Shown: positions 33,880-45,593, numbered from the stretch's first letter. The stretch is 64,000 nt of DNA from Massilia aquatica (GCF_011682045.1 NZ_VVIW01000003.1:310001-374000), one strand, 5' to 3'. Program-made: numbers and translations. Notes: generated by a model from the sequence alone, not told the origin.

Positions 33880-34827
33880 ATGCCCAATCTTATCGAATTG
33901 CTTCAGCTCTACGGTGTGCTCATCGTGTTTGCCATCGTGCTGGTCGAACAAATCGGTATGCCGATTCCCGCCTTCCCGATCCTGATCGTGGCTGGCGCGC
34001 TGTCCGTGGGCGGCGAAATCAGCTGGGGCGTGTGCCTGGCCGTGGCCATCGGCGCCTGCCTGATCAGCGACGTCATCTGGTTCAACGCCGGCCGCTACTA
34101 CGGCAAGCGCATCCTGCGGCTGCTGTGCAAGATCTCGCTCTCGCCCGACTACTGCGTCAGCCAGACCGAAGACCGCTTCAAGCGCTTCGGCCCCAAATCG
34201 CTGATGGTCGCCAAGTTCATTCCCGGCTTTAACATCATCGCCTCGCCCATGTCGGGTGCGCTCGGCGTGAGCACGCCGCGCTTCCTGGCCTTCAGCATGA
34301 CCGGCAGCCTGCTCTGGAGCGGCACCGGGATCGCCATCGGCGCCCTGTTCCATAAGAGCGTCGACAAGGTCCTGGTCATGCTCGAAAGCATGGGTAGCAC
34401 CGCCCTGATGGTCCTGCTGACCTTGCTGGGGCTGTTCATTCTGTACAAATACGTCGAGCGGCGCCGTTTCCGCCAAGGGATGCAGATCGAGCGCATCAGC
34501 ATGAGCGACCTGGCGCAGTTGATCCACGGCGGCCAGCAGCCGATCATGGTCGACGCCCGCAGCATCACCGCCCAGCAGCTCGAACAAGCCGTGCCCGGCG
34601 CGCTGATCTACAACGCCTCCGCGCGCGAGAGCTTCATGGCCCTGCTCGACAAGGAGCGCCACATCGTCGTCTATTGCAGCTGCCCCAACGACGTGACGGC
34701 CGCGCAGGTTGCCCGGGAGCTCATCGCGCTCGGCTATCACCGGGCGCGGCCCCTGCATGGCGGGCTGGACGCATGGAATGCCCATCATGCCGGCGATGCC
34801 GGGCAGCGCAGCGTCCACATCGGCTGA
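33880..34827 (+). CDS. DedA/SNARE-associated membrane protein fused to a rhodanese domain
   Basis: 315 aa. Residues ~1–195 are a DedA-family membrane domain (PIPAFPILIVAGAL; KFIPGFNIIASPMSGALG, with the family's re-entrant-loop-like signature), implicated in lipid-carrier flipping and membrane homeostasis. Residues ~205–305 are a rhodanese domain (PIMVDARS; HIVVYCSCPNDVTAAQVARE; HGGLDAWN). The active-site loop holds a Cys (C266) followed by SCPND rather than the canonical CRxGx loop; sulfurtransferase activity is therefore uncertain. The domain pairing would place a cytoplasmic rhodanese on the inner membrane. Separate from the ABC transporter (82 bp gap). Confidence 0.9.
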   Translation: MPNLIELLQLYGVLIVFAIVLVEQIGMPIPAFPILIVAGALSVGGEISWGVCLAVAIGACLISDVIWFNAGRYYGKRILRLLCKISLSPDYCVSQTEDRFKRFGPKSLMVAKFIPGFNIIASPMSGALGVSTPRFLAFSMTGSLLWSGTGIAIGALFHKSVDKVLVMLESMGSTALMVLLTLLGLFILYKYVERRRFRQGMQIERISMSDLAQLIHGGQQPIMVDARSITAQQLEQAVPGALIYNASARESFMALLDKERHIVVYCSCPNDVTAAQVARELIALGYHRARPLHGGLDAWNAHHAGDAGQRSVHIG

Positions 34828-34906
34828 CCGGCCCTGTCACAGCGCGTACCTATACTACGCCCGGGCTAGCCGAAAGTCGCCCTGCGGCCAGAATTCGTGC
34901 CGTATA

Positions 34907-34921
34907 TGTACTAAAACTACA
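34907..34921 (+). promoter_or_regulatory. HexR-like operator upstream of glk
   Basis: TGTACTAAAACTACA fits the HexR palindrome form TGTAnTwwwAnTACA, 65 bp before the glk ATG. HexR controls central sugar metabolism genes including glk in many proteobacteria. A TATACT box lies at 34851–34856 but lacks a good −35. Confidence 0.5.
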
Positions 34922-34986
34922 AAGAAAGCTTGCACCGTCGGTATGTGATCCATTAAGCTTGGCGAGTCCATAGAACAATCGCCACC

Positions 34987-36009
34987 ATGACCGACCACGC
35001 CACCGCGCCTCACCCTGCTGCCTCGCCATCCCCTTATGTTGACGGTCCGCGCCTGCTGGCCGACATTGGCGGCACCAACGCCCGCTTTGCGCTGGAGACC
35101 GCTCCCGGCCAGGTCGGCCGGATCGACGTGCTGCCGTGCGCCAACTACCCGACCCTGGCCGATGCCCTGCGCGCCTACCTGGGTTCGCCCAAGGTGGTGG
35201 CGGCCGGGGTGGACGGCTTGCGCCACGCCGCGCTGGCGATTGCCAATCCGATCACGGGCGACCTGGTGCGCATGACCAACCATCACTGGGAATTCTCGAT
35301 TGCCGCCTTGCGCCTTGAGTGCGGGTTCGACACGCTGGAAGTGGTCAACGACTTTACCGCGCTGGCGCGCGCCTTGCCCCACCTGGCTGACAAGAAACAG
35401 CAGGTCGGCGGCGGCGTGGCGCGTGCCGGGACGCCGCTGGGGCTGGTTGGCGCCGGCACCGGGCTCGGGGTATCGGGGCTGATTCCCGCGGGCGACAGCT
35501 GGACCGCCTTGCTCAGCGAAGGCGGTCACGTGACGTTTTCGCCGGCCAGCGAGACCGAAGTGGCGATCTTGCAATTTGCGTGGCGCCAGTACGAGCACGT
35601 ATCGGCGGAACGGCTGTTATCGGGCGACGGCATCGAGCTGATCTACCGGGCGCTGGCGCATCACACGGGGCAGGAAGCGCAGGAACTGGACGCCCCCGAA
35701 ATCTCGCGGCGCGCGCTGGCGGGGGAATGTGCGTTGTGCGACCAGGCGATCGAAGCGTTCTGCGGCATGCTCGGCACGGTGGCGGGCAATCTCGCGGTCA
35801 CGCTCGGGGCGCAGGGCGGTATCTATATAGGTGGCGGGATCGTGCCGCGTCTGGGCGAGCGCTTTGCGCGCTCATGCTTCCGTAGCCGCTTCGAGCAGAA
35901 AGGGCGCTTCGTGCAGTACCTGTCGCAAGTGCCGACGTTTGTCATTACAGCCGACTATCCCGCCTTCCTCGGCGTCTCCGCCATCCTTTCCGAAAAGCTC
36001 GGCCGCTAA
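34987..36009 (+). CDS. glk: Glucokinase
   Basis: 340 aa, bacterial ROK-unrelated glucokinase (Glk family). It phosphorylates glucose with ATP in the cytoplasm. The phosphate-binding motif is [14 protein letters not shown] (D26), followed by [14 protein letters not shown] (catalytic Asp), [10 protein letters not shown] and [10 protein letters not shown], and [13 protein letters not shown] near the end. The N-terminal ~20 residues before the motif are extra and Pro/Ala-rich. SD is weak. A HexR-like palindrome 65 bp upstream suggests sugar-responsive control. A repeat cluster starts directly after the stop. Confidence 0.96.
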   Translation: MTDHATAPHPAASPSPYVDGPRLLADIGGTNARFALETAPGQVGRIDVLPCANYPTLADALRAYLGSPKVVAAGVDGLRHAALAIANPITGDLVRMTNHHWEFSIAALRLECGFDTLEVVNDFTALARALPHLADKKQQVGGGVARAGTPLGLVGAGTGLGVSGLIPAGDSWTALLSEGGHVTFSPASETEVAILQFAWRQYEHVSAERLLSGDGIELIYRALAHHTGQEAQELDAPEISRRALAGECALCDQAIEAFCGMLGTVAGNLAVTLGAQGGIYIGGGIVPRLGERFARSCFRSRFEQKGRFVQYLSQVPTFVITADYPAFLGVSAILSEKLGR

Positions 36010-36010
36010 A

Positions 36011-36049
36011 TAGTTGTAAAACCGGGGACAGACCCCGGTTTTACAACTA
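36011..36049. repeat. Palindromic repeat (GTTGTAAAACCGGGG type)
   Basis: Perfect inverted repeat with 17-nt arms (36011–36027 and 36033–36049) around ACAGA, only 1 nt after the glk stop. In RNA it would form a strong hairpin and may terminate glk (followed by ATTTTC). Related copies lie at 36059–36200 and 54869–54921. Confidence 0.85.
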
Positions 36050-36058
36050 TTTTCAGAA

Positions 36059-36200
36059 TAATTGCAAAACCGGGGTCTGTCCCTAATGGCGTTAACTTAG
36101 GCTCCGTCATTCCCGCGAAGGCGGGAATGACGGAGCTAAGTTTTGTGGCCCAAAGCGCTTAACTTAACGGCATTAGGGTCTGTCCCCGGTTTTGCAATTA
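36059..36200. repeat. Nested palindromic repeat element
   Basis: Outer arms AATTGCAAAACCGGGG...CCCTAATG (36059–36087) and its inverted copy (36170–36198) enclose a GTTAACTTAG/CTTAACTTAAC pair, and inside it a second family: GCTCCGTCATTCCCGC (36101–36116) / GCGGGAATGACGGAGC (36121–36136), a perfect 16-bp stem with GAAG loop. The CCGTCATTCCCGC family recurs at 44881 and, diverged, at 44982. It looks like one small element inserted into another. Confidence 0.8.
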
Positions 36201-36263
36201 GTTGCAGCTTGGAGCTCAGCCCTCTCGGCAGAGCGCATTTGCAGGGGATTCTGACGCGGGGAC

Positions 36264-36294
36264 TTGTCCTTTTTGCGCTTTTATCGGGTACAAT
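36264..36294 (+). promoter_or_regulatory. Possible promoter upstream of scpB
   Basis: TTGTCC (36264–36269), 19-bp spacer, TACAAT (36289–36294). Spacer is slightly long. Predicted start near 36301 would give a ~320-nt leader before scpB containing the 47-codon ORF. Confidence 0.4.
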
Positions 36295-36314
36295 GGCCTG
36301 TGTTGGAGCAAACG

Positions 36315-36458
36315 ATGTCGATCGTTCGTGTAGTGCGCGCCCGGAGCTTGGCCTCCATGCCGCTGCGACGAACCAGCGTTTCTCTTGAAAATCAACGGTT
36401 TAGCCTCGCCAGGTATGCAGGCAACCGTGTGGCAGGGTTCGCATCTCGCCACCTGTAA
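36315..36458 (+). CDS. Possible small basic protein (47 aa)
   Basis: 47 codons from ATG 36315 with GGAG 6 nt upstream and a promoter-like TACAAT 20 nt before. The product is very arginine-rich (MSIVRVVRARSLASMPLRR...) with no aromatic core, so it would be a small basic protein or a leader peptide. I recognise no family and codon content is not decisive. The remaining leader to scpB (36459–36618) holds nothing I can name. Confidence 0.3.
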   Translation: MSIVRVVRARSLASMPLRRTSVSLENQRFSLARYAGNRVAGFASRHL

Positions 36459-36618
36459 CATTCCCGCCCAGCGCGCTTCGTCGCAGGCGACGGATTCCAG
36501 TTTCAACGTGTTTGCATGCTGTCGGCGTCATTTTGTGATGCGCGCTGCCATGCGTTGAATGGTATTTGGTTGTTTTTTCTCTGCAGATCTAATTGCAACA
36601 TCCGCACACGACATCGTT

Positions 36619-37422
36619 ATGAATACTGATGAGGCCAAACGGGTCCTCGAAACCGCTTTGCTCTGTGCGCGCGAGCCCATGTCGATCCACGGCATGAAGA
36701 AGCTGTTCGTCGATGTCGATGACCATGGCCGCCCCATCGGCGCCGGGGTCGGCGCCGATACCATCAAGATCATGCTGGAAGAGTTGCGCCGCGATTGGAG
36801 CGAACGCGGCATCGAAATCGTCAGCCTGGCCAGCGGCTGGCGCTTCCAGAGCCGCCCGGAAATGAAGCAGTACCTCGATCGCCTGAGCCCGGAAAAGCCG
36901 CAGAAGTATTCGCGCGCCACCCTGGAAACCCTGGCGATCATCGCTTACCGCCAGCCGGTCACCCGCGGCGATATCGAAGAAATACGGGGCGTTGCCGTCA
37001 ATTCGCAGACGATCAAGATGCTGGAAGACCGCGGCTGGATCGATGCCATCGGCTACCGCGATGTGATCGGACGCCCGGCCTTGCTGGGCACGACCAAGCA
37101 GTTCCTTGACGATTTGGGGTTGAATTCGCTGTCCCAGCTGCCTCCGTTGCAGCAAATCAGCGACATGCGGGGCGGTCACGACATGGAAACACTCGAGGCT
37201 GCCTTGCAGGAAAATTTTGATAAAGCGGCGGCCTCGGAGGCCGCAAACGACGATGGTGCAGGTAGCGGCGACGCGCAGGGGGACTTTCCTCCCGCCGTCG
37301 CGGATGCGGCCGGCTCCGATACTTCATCTCCTGAAGTCCTCATTCACGACCCTGCGCCAGAAATAACGGTTGACGCTGCGCCAGGTCAGCACAACCAAGA
37401 AACGAATAATGAATCCAACTAA
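36619..37422 (+). CDS. scpB: Segregation and condensation protein B
   Basis: 267 aa from ATG 36619 ([20 protein letters not shown]). ScpB dimers bind ScpA and the SMC (or MksB) ATPase to form the condensin complex for chromosome organisation. The two winged-helix domains are seen in SIHGMKKLF...[16 protein letters not shown] and [42 protein letters not shown] and [18 protein letters not shown] are signatures. The last ~65 residues are an acidic, Ala/Asp-rich tail not present in short ScpB proteins. No clear SD. The 3' end overlaps rluB by 14 nt. scpA is not in view. Confidence 0.93.
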   Translation: MNTDEAKRVLETALLCAREPMSIHGMKKLFVDVDDHGRPIGAGVGADTIKIMLEELRRDWSERGIEIVSLASGWRFQSRPEMKQYLDRLSPEKPQKYSRATLETLAIIAYRQPVTRGDIEEIRGVAVNSQTIKMLEDRGWIDAIGYRDVIGRPALLGTTKQFLDDLGLNSLSQLPPLQQISDMRGGHDMETLEAALQENFDKAAASEAANDDGAGSGDAQGDFPPAVADAAGSDTSSPEVLIHDPAPEITVDAAPGQHNQETNNESN

Positions 37423-39538
37423 ACCGACAGAGACAAGTAACGCCGACGTAGCAGGCATGGACGAGGCAACAGCAAAGCCGAAACGCCGCACCAAGGCACA
37501 GATCGAGGCCGATGCCGCCGCCGGCACCGACGCGCCGAAACCGAAACGCGCCGCCGCCAGGAAGGCCGTCGCCGACAGCGAGGCCGTAGCGTCGGCTACC
37601 GCGCCGGCTACCGCGCCGGCTGCCGCGACTGCCGCCGCACCCGCAGCGGACGACGCGCCAGCCAAGGCCCCAGCCAAGCCGCGCGCCAAGAAAGCAGTTG
37701 CCGTTGCAGCGGATGAGTCCGCTCCGGTAGCCGCCAGCGCGCCCGTCGCCGCAGCTCCGGCCGCTGCCAGCGCGCCCGTGGCCGCCGCCACCGACAAGCC
37801 CGCTCCGGCCGCCCGCAAGCCGCGCGCCCCAAAAGAAGCCGCCGCGCCAGTGGCCGCCGATGCACCCGCCCCGGCCGACGGCGCCGCGCCAGCCAATGGC
37901 GAGCGCGGCCCGCGTCCGCCACGCGGTCCGCGCCAGATGCGCGAACTGCGCGGCCAGCGCGAAGCCCGTATCCAGATGGAGCGTATCGAGTCGGGCGAAC
38001 CGGAAGCGGTCGCCGAAGCACCGGCCGAGCAGCTCGCCCGTCCGGAGCGCGGTCCGCGCCCCGAGCGCAGCCTTGACGCCAAGCCGCGCGTCAAAAAGAA
38101 CAAAAAAGGCAATCCGGGCCTGCAGCATCACGGCAAGAACAAGATGAACGATGCCGATGCGGCGTTTTCGTACGTCACCTCGGACGCCTTCGATGCCAAC
38201 GACGGCGGCCGCGCGCAGCCAGTCAAGGTGGTACGCCGCGACCTGACCTCCGACGACGATGCGCCGAAGCTGCACAAGGTGCTGGCCGAAGCCGGTCTCG
38301 GTTCGCGCCGCGATATGGAAGACCTGATCGTCGCCGGCCGCGTCTCGGTCAACGGCGAGCCGGCCCATATCGGCCAGCGCATCCTGCCGTCCGACGCGGT
38401 CCGCATCAACGGCAAGCTGATCCACCGCAAGGTGAGCAGCAAGCCGCCGCGCGTGCTGGTGTACCACAAGCCGGCCGGCGAAATCGTCAGCCACGACGAT
38501 CCGGAAGGCCGCCCGTCGGTCTTCGACCGCCTGCCGACCATGAAGGCCGGCAAATGGCTGGCCGTCGGCCGCCTCGACTTTAATACCGAAGGTTTGCTAC
38601 TGTTCACGACTTCCGGTGACCTGGCCAACCGCCTGATGCACCCGCGCTACAACATCGACCGCGAGTACGCCGTGCGTACCCTGGGCGAGCTGGAAGAGGG
38701 CATGCGCCAGAAACTGCTGGCCGGCGTCGAGCTCGACGACGGGGTGGCGTCCTTCACCAAGATCGCCGATGGCGGCGGTGAGGGCATCAACAAATGGTAT
38801 CGCGTGGTCATCGGCGAAGGCCGCAACCGTGAGGTGCGCCGCATGTTCGAGGCGGTCGGCCTGACCGTCTCGCGCCTGATCCGTACCCGCTACGGCATCA
38901 TGACCCTGCCAAGCAACCTGAAACGCGGCCGCTGGGATGAAATGGAAGAAAACACCGTGCGCGACCTGCTGGCCGCCTTCGGTGTCGAGAAGAAGGGTGC
39001 CGGCGCTGGCGCCGGCGCCGACGCGCGCGGTCCGAAAGGCCGCAGCGACGCCAAGCCGCGCAGCGACGACGACAAGCGTTCCGATGGCAACCGCATGGAC
39101 CGCGTCGACGCCAACCGCAATGCCGATCCATTCGGTCCGCCGAACGGGCGTGGCGGTGCGGGACGCGGCGCCGGTGGCCGTCCTCAGGGGCGTCCGGGTG
39201 GTGCGGGCGGCATGGGTGGCATGGGCGGCGGCATGGGCGGACAAGCGCGCAACGCCGGTGGCTTCGACGGGCAGAGCCGTGGCCAGGGCCAGGGTCGTCC
39301 GCAGGGCGACGGCCAGCCGCGTTCGGCGCGTCCGCAGGGTGACGCGCAGCCGCGCAGCGCGCGTCCGGGTGGCGGCAACGGTGGCAATGGCGCTGGCGCC
39401 AAGGGCCCGCGTCAGCCGGATCCCTTGCAGACGACATTTGGTTTCGGCAACGCCGGCGGTGGCAACCGTCGTCCGCAGGGTCCGCAAGGCCCGCGTGGCG
39501 CCGATCACGGCATGCCGCGCCGCGGCCGCCGCGGTTAA
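37409..39538 (+). CDS. rluB: 23S rRNA pseudouridine synthase B with long low-complexity extensions
   Basis: 709 aa. The core (~residues 285–530) is RluB: an S4 RNA-binding domain ([19 protein letters not shown]...VRINGKLI) then the RsuA/RluB catalytic domain with the Asp in [11 protein letters not shown] (D390). It converts U2605 (E. coli numbering) of 23S rRNA. Before it is ~285 residues of Ala/Pro/Lys-rich sequence, and after it ~170 residues rich in Gly, Arg, Gln and Asp ([23 protein letters not shown]), both probably disordered and RNA-binding. The start at 37409 overlaps scpB; a later Met at 37457 is possible. The repeats in both tails are prone to length change. Confidence 0.93.
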   Translation: MNPTKPTETSNADVAGMDEATAKPKRRTKAQIEADAAAGTDAPKPKRAAARKAVADSEAVASATAPATAPAAATAAAPAADDAPAKAPAKPRAKKAVAVAADESAPVAASAPVAAAPAAASAPVAAATDKPAPAARKPRAPKEAAAPVAADAPAPADGAAPANGERGPRPPRGPRQMRELRGQREARIQMERIESGEPEAVAEAPAEQLARPERGPRPERSLDAKPRVKKNKKGNPGLQHHGKNKMNDADAAFSYVTSDAFDANDGGRAQPVKVVRRDLTSDDDAPKLHKVLAEAGLGSRRDMEDLIVAGRVSVNGEPAHIGQRILPSDAVRINGKLIHRKVSSKPPRVLVYHKPAGEIVSHDDPEGRPSVFDRLPTMKAGKWLAVGRLDFNTEGLLLFTTSGDLANRLMHPRYNIDREYAVRTLGELEEGMRQKLLAGVELDDGVASFTKIADGGGEGINKWYRVVIGEGRNREVRRMFEAVGLTVSRLIRTRYGIMTLPSNLKRGRWDEMEENTVRDLLAAFGVEKKGAGAGAGADARGPKGRSDAKPRSDDDKRSDGNRMDRVDANRNADPFGPPNGRGGAGRGAGGRPQGRPGGAGGMGGMGGGMGGQARNAGGFDGQSRGQGQGRPQGDGQPRSARPQGDAQPRSARPGGGNGGNGAGAKGPRQPDPLQTTFGFGNAGGGNRRPQGPQGPRGADHGMPRRGRRG

Positions 39539-39603
39539 GCGCCAGGCGTACGTACGCGGGTGGCCGGGGTGTTGTTTTCGGCCCCCATCCGCGCGCACGG
39601 CTC

Positions 39604-39636
39604 GCCGCGCGGCACTGCCGGCGCGGCTTTTGTTTT
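39604..39636 (+). terminator. Terminator after rluB
   Basis: Stem GCCGCGCGGC (39604–39613) with ACT loop and GCC-G-GCGCGGC (39617–39627, one bulged G), followed by TTTTGTTTT. 65 bp after the rluB stop. Confidence 0.8.
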
Positions 39637-39681
39637 AAACTTGATAAGTGTTGTATGCCTGTTCATTTGCCCGTCATCGGA

Positions 39682-39710
39682 TTGCGAACGGCCCGATAAC
39701 AGGTTATAAT
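39682..39710 (+). promoter_or_regulatory. Sigma-70 promoter of the rimP-nusA-infB operon
   Basis: −35 TTGCGA (39682–39687), 17-bp spacer, −10 TATAAT (39705–39710). Predicted start near 39717, about 140 nt before rimP. Confidence 0.8.
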
Positions 39711-39729
39711 CTGCAGCCTAATAAAAGTT

Positions 39730-39807
39730 CTTCCCACCACACACTGGTGCAAGTGCTTTCATCTGGTTGGGAGTATAGGAAGATGGGCAGATGCCCATTT
39801 TTTTTTT
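39730..39807 (+). promoter_or_regulatory. rimP leader RNA with a terminator hairpin (putative attenuator)
   Basis: Between promoter and rimP, TTCCCACC (from ~39731) can pair with GGTTGGGAG (~39765–39774, one bulge). A clear terminator follows: ATGGGC (39783–39788) / GCCCAT (39793–39798), loop AGAT, ten T. It sits before the first gene, so it should reduce readthrough into rimP-nusA-infB unless antiterminated; NusA autoregulation is a natural hypothesis. Confidence 0.7.
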
Positions 39808-39856
39808 GGTAAATCGTTTTTAGTGGTCCTGCGGGGCCGTGATCTGGAGAACTTGT

Positions 39857-41907
<2,051 letters not shown>

Positions 41908-41954
41908 TTTGAGTAACCTTATCATCTGTCTCGACACAAAGAAAAGAGGACTGA

Positions 41955-44792
41955 ATGGCGAGTAACAACGTAGCCCAATTTGCCACCGAACTGAAGATGC
42001 CTGCAGATTTGCTGCTGACGCAGCTGCGTTCTGCCGGCGTCGATAAAAGTTCGACGTCAGATCCATTGTCGAAAGATGATAAGGATAAGTTGTTGGATCA
42101 CCTGCGCCGTACCCACGGCACGGCGACTGACACCGAGAAGAAGAAAATCACGCTGACGCGCAAAGAAACCACTGAGATCAAGCAGGCTGACGCCACTGGC
42201 AAGTCGCGCACGATCCAGGTAGAAGTGCGCAAGAAGCGCACCTTCGTCCAGCGCGACGATCCGGCACCGGCGCCCGCGCCGGTTGCCGCAGCCCCTGTTG
42301 CACCAGTGATCGACGCGGCCGAAGTGGCCCGTCGCGAGGAAGAAGCACGCCGCCAGCAAGAGCTGATTGCGCGCCAGGAAGCCGACCTGCGTGAAAAGCA
42401 GGAGCGCCTCGCCAAGCTCGACGCTGAAAAAGAAGCCCAGGCCAAGCAGGCCGAGACCGACGCCAAGAAAGAAGCGGATGCCGAAGCGAAGCGCGTAGCC
42501 GCTGCCGCCGCGGCCGCCGCTGCCGGCGCCGACCAGGCTGCCGCCGACGACGCCAAGAAGGCTGCCGCCGACGAAGCCAAGAAAAAGGCTGCTGTCGCTG
42601 CGCAAGAAGCCGCGGCCCGCGCCGAAGCGAACGACCGCGCCCGCAAGGCCGTGGCCGACGAAGTCGCGCAGATCAAGGCCATGATGAATGCGCCGCGTCG
42701 CGCGATCAAGGCGCCGGAACCCGTTCCGCCGCCGGTCGCCGCGATCAAGCCGAAGCCGCCTGAAGGCACCCTGCACAAGCCAGCCGACAAGAAGCCGGGC
42801 GACAAGCCGGGCGACAAGAAGCCGGTCACGGCGGACAAGAAGTCGATCAAGTCGGCCAATGTCTCCTCGACCTGGTCGGACGACGCCAAAAAACGCGGCG
42901 CGCCGGGCTCGATCAAGCCACGTGGCAACACCGGTTCGCCGGGTGGCCGCGACAGCTGGCGCGGTGGCGCCAAGGGCCGTCGTCCATCGCACAGCGATGA
43001 CCGCGAAACCAATTTCCAGGCGCCGACCGAAGCGGTCATCAAGGACGTTCACGTTCCTGAGACCATCACGGTCGCCGAACTGGCGCACAAGATGTCCGTC
43101 AAGGCATCCGAAGTGATCAAGCAGCTGATGAAGCTGGGCCAGATGTGCACCATTAACCAGGTGCTGGACCAGGAAACAGCGATGATTCTGGTCGAAGAGA
43201 TGGGCCACAAGGCGTTTGCGGCTGAACTCGACGACCCTGAAGCACTGCTGGCCGACCAGGGCGAACACGCCCACTTCGAAGCCGTCTCGCGCGCACCGGT
43301 GGTCACCGTCATGGGTCACGTCGACCATGGTAAGACCTCCTTGCTCGATTACATCCGCCGCGCCAAAGTGGCGTCGGGTGAAGCGGGCGGGATTACGCAG
43401 CACATCGGCGCTTACCACGTCGAAACGCCGCGCGGCATCATTACCTTCCTCGACACCCCGGGTCACGAAGCGTTTACGGCGATGCGTGCCCGTGGTGCCA
43501 AGGCAACCGACATCGTGATTCTGGTGGTTGCCGCCGACGATGGCGTGATGCCGCAGACGAAGGAAGCGATTGCTCACGCAAAAGCTGCCGGCGTGCCGCT
43601 GGTGGTCGCCATCAACAAGATCGACAAGCCGGGTGCGAACCTGGACCGGGTCAAGCAGGAACTGGTAGCCGAACAAGTCGTGCCGGAAGAATACGGTGGC
43701 GAGTCGCCATTCGTGCCGGTGTCGGCCAAGACCGGCGAAGGCATTGATGCCTTGCTGGAACAGGTTCTGCTGCAAGCCGAAGTGCTGGAACTGAAAGCCC
43801 CGATCGACGCGCCAGCGCGTGGCCTGGTGGTCGAGGGACGTCTGGACAAGGGCCGTGGTCCTGTTGCGACGATCCTGGTGCAGTCCGGTACCCTGCGTCG
43901 CGGCGACGTGATCCTGGCTGGTTCCTCGTATGGCCGCGTGCGCGCCATGCTGGACGAAAACGGCAAGGCGATCAGCGAAGCTGGTCCGTCGATCCCGGTC
44001 GAAATCCAGGGCCTGACCGAAGTGCCGGTTGCCGGTGAAGAAGTCATGGTCATGGCCGACGAGCGTAAAGCGCGTGAAATTGGTCTGTTCCGTCAAGGTA
44101 AGTTCCGCGACGTCAAGCTGGCCAAGCAGCAAGCTGCCAAGCTCGAGAACATGTTCGACAACATGGGCGAAGGCGAAGTCAAGAATCTGCCGGTCATCGT
44201 CAAGACCGACGTGCAGGGTTCGCAGGAAGCGCTGGTTGGCTCGCTGCAAAAACTGTCGACCTCCGAAGTGCGGGTACAGGTTGTGCACGCGGCGGTGGGT
44301 GGTATTACCGAGTCCGACGTCAATCTGGCAGTCGCATCGAAAGCGGTCATCATCGGCTTCAACACCCGTGCCGACGCCCAGGCGCGCAAGCTGGCCGAGT
44401 CGAACGGCGTGGACATTCGCTACTACAACATCATTTACGATGCGATCGACGAGATCAAAGCGGCCTTGTCGGGCATGCTGGCACCGGAGAAGCGCGAGCA
44501 CATCACCGGCCAGGTCGAGATTCGCCAGGTTATCCTGGTCTCGAAAGTCGGCGCGATTGCCGGTTGCCTGGTCACCGATGGCGTGGTCAAGCGTTCGTCC
44601 TCGGTACGCCTGCTGCGCAACAACATCGTTGTGTGGACTGGCGAGATCGACTCGCTCAAGCGCTTCAAGGACGACGCGAAAGAAGTGCGCGCCGGTCTGG
44701 AGTGCGGCCTGTCGCTCAAGAACTACAACGATATCGAAGTCGGCGACGTCCTCGAAGTGTTCGAAGTTCAAGAGATCGCCCGTACGCTGTAA
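41955..44792 (+). CDS. infB: Translation initiation factor IF-2
   Basis: 945 aa. GTPase that places fMet-tRNA in the ribosomal P site. A small N-terminal domain ([19 protein letters not shown]), then a long Ala/Lys/Glu-rich, highly charged region (~95–330), a second IF2_N domain near residue 375 ([21 protein letters not shown]), then the GTPase: G1 [10 protein letters not shown] (~453), G3 DTPGHEAF, G4 NKID (~554), and domains II–IV to the end. AAAGAGGA precedes the ATG. The stop is followed by a repeat-filled gap instead of the usual tight rbfA junction. Confidence 0.98.
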   Translation: MASNNVAQFATELKMPADLLLTQLRSAGVDKSSTSDPLSKDDKDKLLDHLRRTHGTATDTEKKKITLTRKETTEIKQADATGKSRTIQVEVRKKRTFVQRDDPAPAPAPVAAAPVAPVIDAAEVARREEEARRQQELIARQEADLREKQERLAKLDAEKEAQAKQAETDAKKEADAEAKRVAAAAAAAAAGADQAAADDAKKAAADEAKKKAAVAAQEAAARAEANDRARKAVADEVAQIKAMMNAPRRAIKAPEPVPPPVAAIKPKPPEGTLHKPADKKPGDKPGDKKPVTADKKSIKSANVSSTWSDDAKKRGAPGSIKPRGNTGSPGGRDSWRGGAKGRRPSHSDDRETNFQAPTEAVIKDVHVPETITVAELAHKMSVKASEVIKQLMKLGQMCTINQVLDQETAMILVEEMGHKAFAAELDDPEALLADQGEHAHFEAVSRAPVVTVMGHVDHGKTSLLDYIRRAKVASGEAGGITQHIGAYHVETPRGIITFLDTPGHEAFTAMRARGAKATDIVILVVAADDGVMPQTKEAIAHAKAAGVPLVVAINKIDKPGANLDRVKQELVAEQVVPEEYGGESPFVPVSAKTGEGIDALLEQVLLQAEVLELKAPIDAPARGLVVEGRLDKGRGPVATILVQSGTLRRGDVILAGSSYGRVRAMLDENGKAISEAGPSIPVEIQGLTEVPVAGEEVMVMADERKAREIGLFRQGKFRDVKLAKQQAAKLENMFDNMGEGEVKNLPVIVKTDVQGSQEALVGSLQKLSTSEVRVQVVHAAVGGITESDVNLAVASKAVIIGFNTRADAQARKLAESNGVDIRYYNIIYDAIDEIKAALSGMLAPEKREHITGQVEIRQVILVSKVGAIAGCLVTDGVVKRSSSVRLLRNNIVVWTGEIDSLKRFKDDAKEVRAGLECGLSLKNYNDIEVGDVLEVFEVQEIARTL

Positions 44793-44875
44793 TCGTTGGA
44801 TGTGGCACGGTGAGGCGTCCCGGAAGCAGGACGCGGCGCTGGCCACGGCATATTGAAGTCATTCTGGCCTCAAAC

Positions 44876-44918
44876 GTAAAAACCGTCATTCCCGCGCAGG
44901 CGGAGTGACGGTTTTGAT
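44876..44918 (+). repeat. Palindromic repeat after infB, possibly acting as terminator
   Basis: AACCGTCATTCCCGC (44881–44895) and GCGGAGTGACGGTT (44900–44913) form an imperfect hairpin followed by TTGATGTTTTC. It belongs to the CCGTCATTCCCGC family seen at 36101–36136, about 85 bp after the infB stop. Confidence 0.65.
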
Positions 44919-44978
44919 GTTTTCAGGCCGTATTTTTACAGCCGGCATGCGGACTGGTGTCCGACACCGCAAACCGAA

Positions 44979-45067
44979 AAGCCGTCGTCCCCGCGAAGGC
45001 GGGGATCCATGGCACGTCTAAGCAGAGGTGCTATGGATTCCCGCCTGCGCGGGAACGACGGTTTTGC
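44979..45067. repeat. Composite palindromic repeat between infB and rbfA
   Basis: Arms AAGCCGTCGTCCCCGCGAAG...GGATCCAT (44979–45010) and ATGGATTCCCGCCTGCGCGGG...ACGACGG (45033–45061) are inverted copies, each itself containing a CCCGC/GCGGG hairpin. The rest of 44793–45161 shows no gene; a promoter for rbfA is not evident. Confidence 0.7.
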
Positions 45068-45161
45068 GGGGCAGGTACTAAAGCGTGTTTCAAAAAGCGA
45101 GTTTCAAACTTGCCACGCCACCTTTTTCCCCCTACAAAATCATAAAGAGTAGTATACGACC

Positions 45162-45587
45162 ATGGCTAAACACAGCAAAACCATTCCCGCCCGCGGCTTG
45201 CGCGTGGCCGACCAGATCCAGCGCGACCTGGTCGAGATCGTCGCGTACGGTCTGAAAGACCCGCGCATCGGCATGATCACCATCACCGAAGTCCAGATCA
45301 CACCCGACTACGCCCATGCCAAGGTGTTCTTCACCATGTTCAAGGACGACAAGGAAACGATCAAGAACACGGTCGACGGTCTCGGCGCCGCAGCCGGCTT
45401 CATCCGCAACCAGCTGGGCAAGCGCCTGCACATCCACACCTTGCCGATGCTGCACTTCGTGCACGACACCTCGACCTCGCGCGGCATGGAAATGTCGCTC
45501 CTGATCGACCAGGCCAACGCCACCCGCGCGGCCGATGCCGAGCCGGACCCGGTCCCGGAAGATATCAGCAAGCCCGACACCGAATAA
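45162..45587 (+). CDS. rbfA: 30S ribosome-binding factor A
   Basis: 141 aa. Binds the 30S subunit and helps 16S rRNA processing and cold adaptation. The KH-like fold is recognised by [39 protein letters not shown] and [24 protein letters not shown]. The C-terminal 25 residues are an acidic tail. Separated from infB by 369 bp of repeats, unusual for this operon; the SD (AAAGAG, 12 nt away) is weak. truB starts 6 nt after its stop. Confidence 0.96.
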   Translation: MAKHSKTIPARGLRVADQIQRDLVEIVAYGLKDPRIGMITITEVQITPDYAHAKVFFTMFKDDKETIKNTVDGLGAAAGFIRNQLGKRLHIHTLPMLHFVHDTSTSRGMEMSLLIDQANATRAADAEPDPVPEDISKPDTE

Positions 45588-45593
45588 GCCAGC

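Noticed and set aside
30786-33887. A 1033-codon open frame on the minus strand across the ABC transporter genes
   Set aside because: It is antisense to three well-supported genes, His/Arg/Gln-rich without motifs, and explained by GC-biased codon use.
36203-36618. A structured RNA (6S, tmRNA or riboswitch) in the scpB leader
   Set aside because: No match to any RNA family I can recognise; only a weak promoter and a small ORF are supportable.
39650-39830. A tRNA (metY-like) upstream of rimP as in E. coli
   Set aside because: No cloverleaf, T-loop GTTCRA or CCA end is seen; the region holds only the promoter and terminator-type hairpins.
42057-44846. A 929-codon open frame antisense to infB
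   Set aside because: Product is repetitive and motif-free; infB is certain on the other strand.
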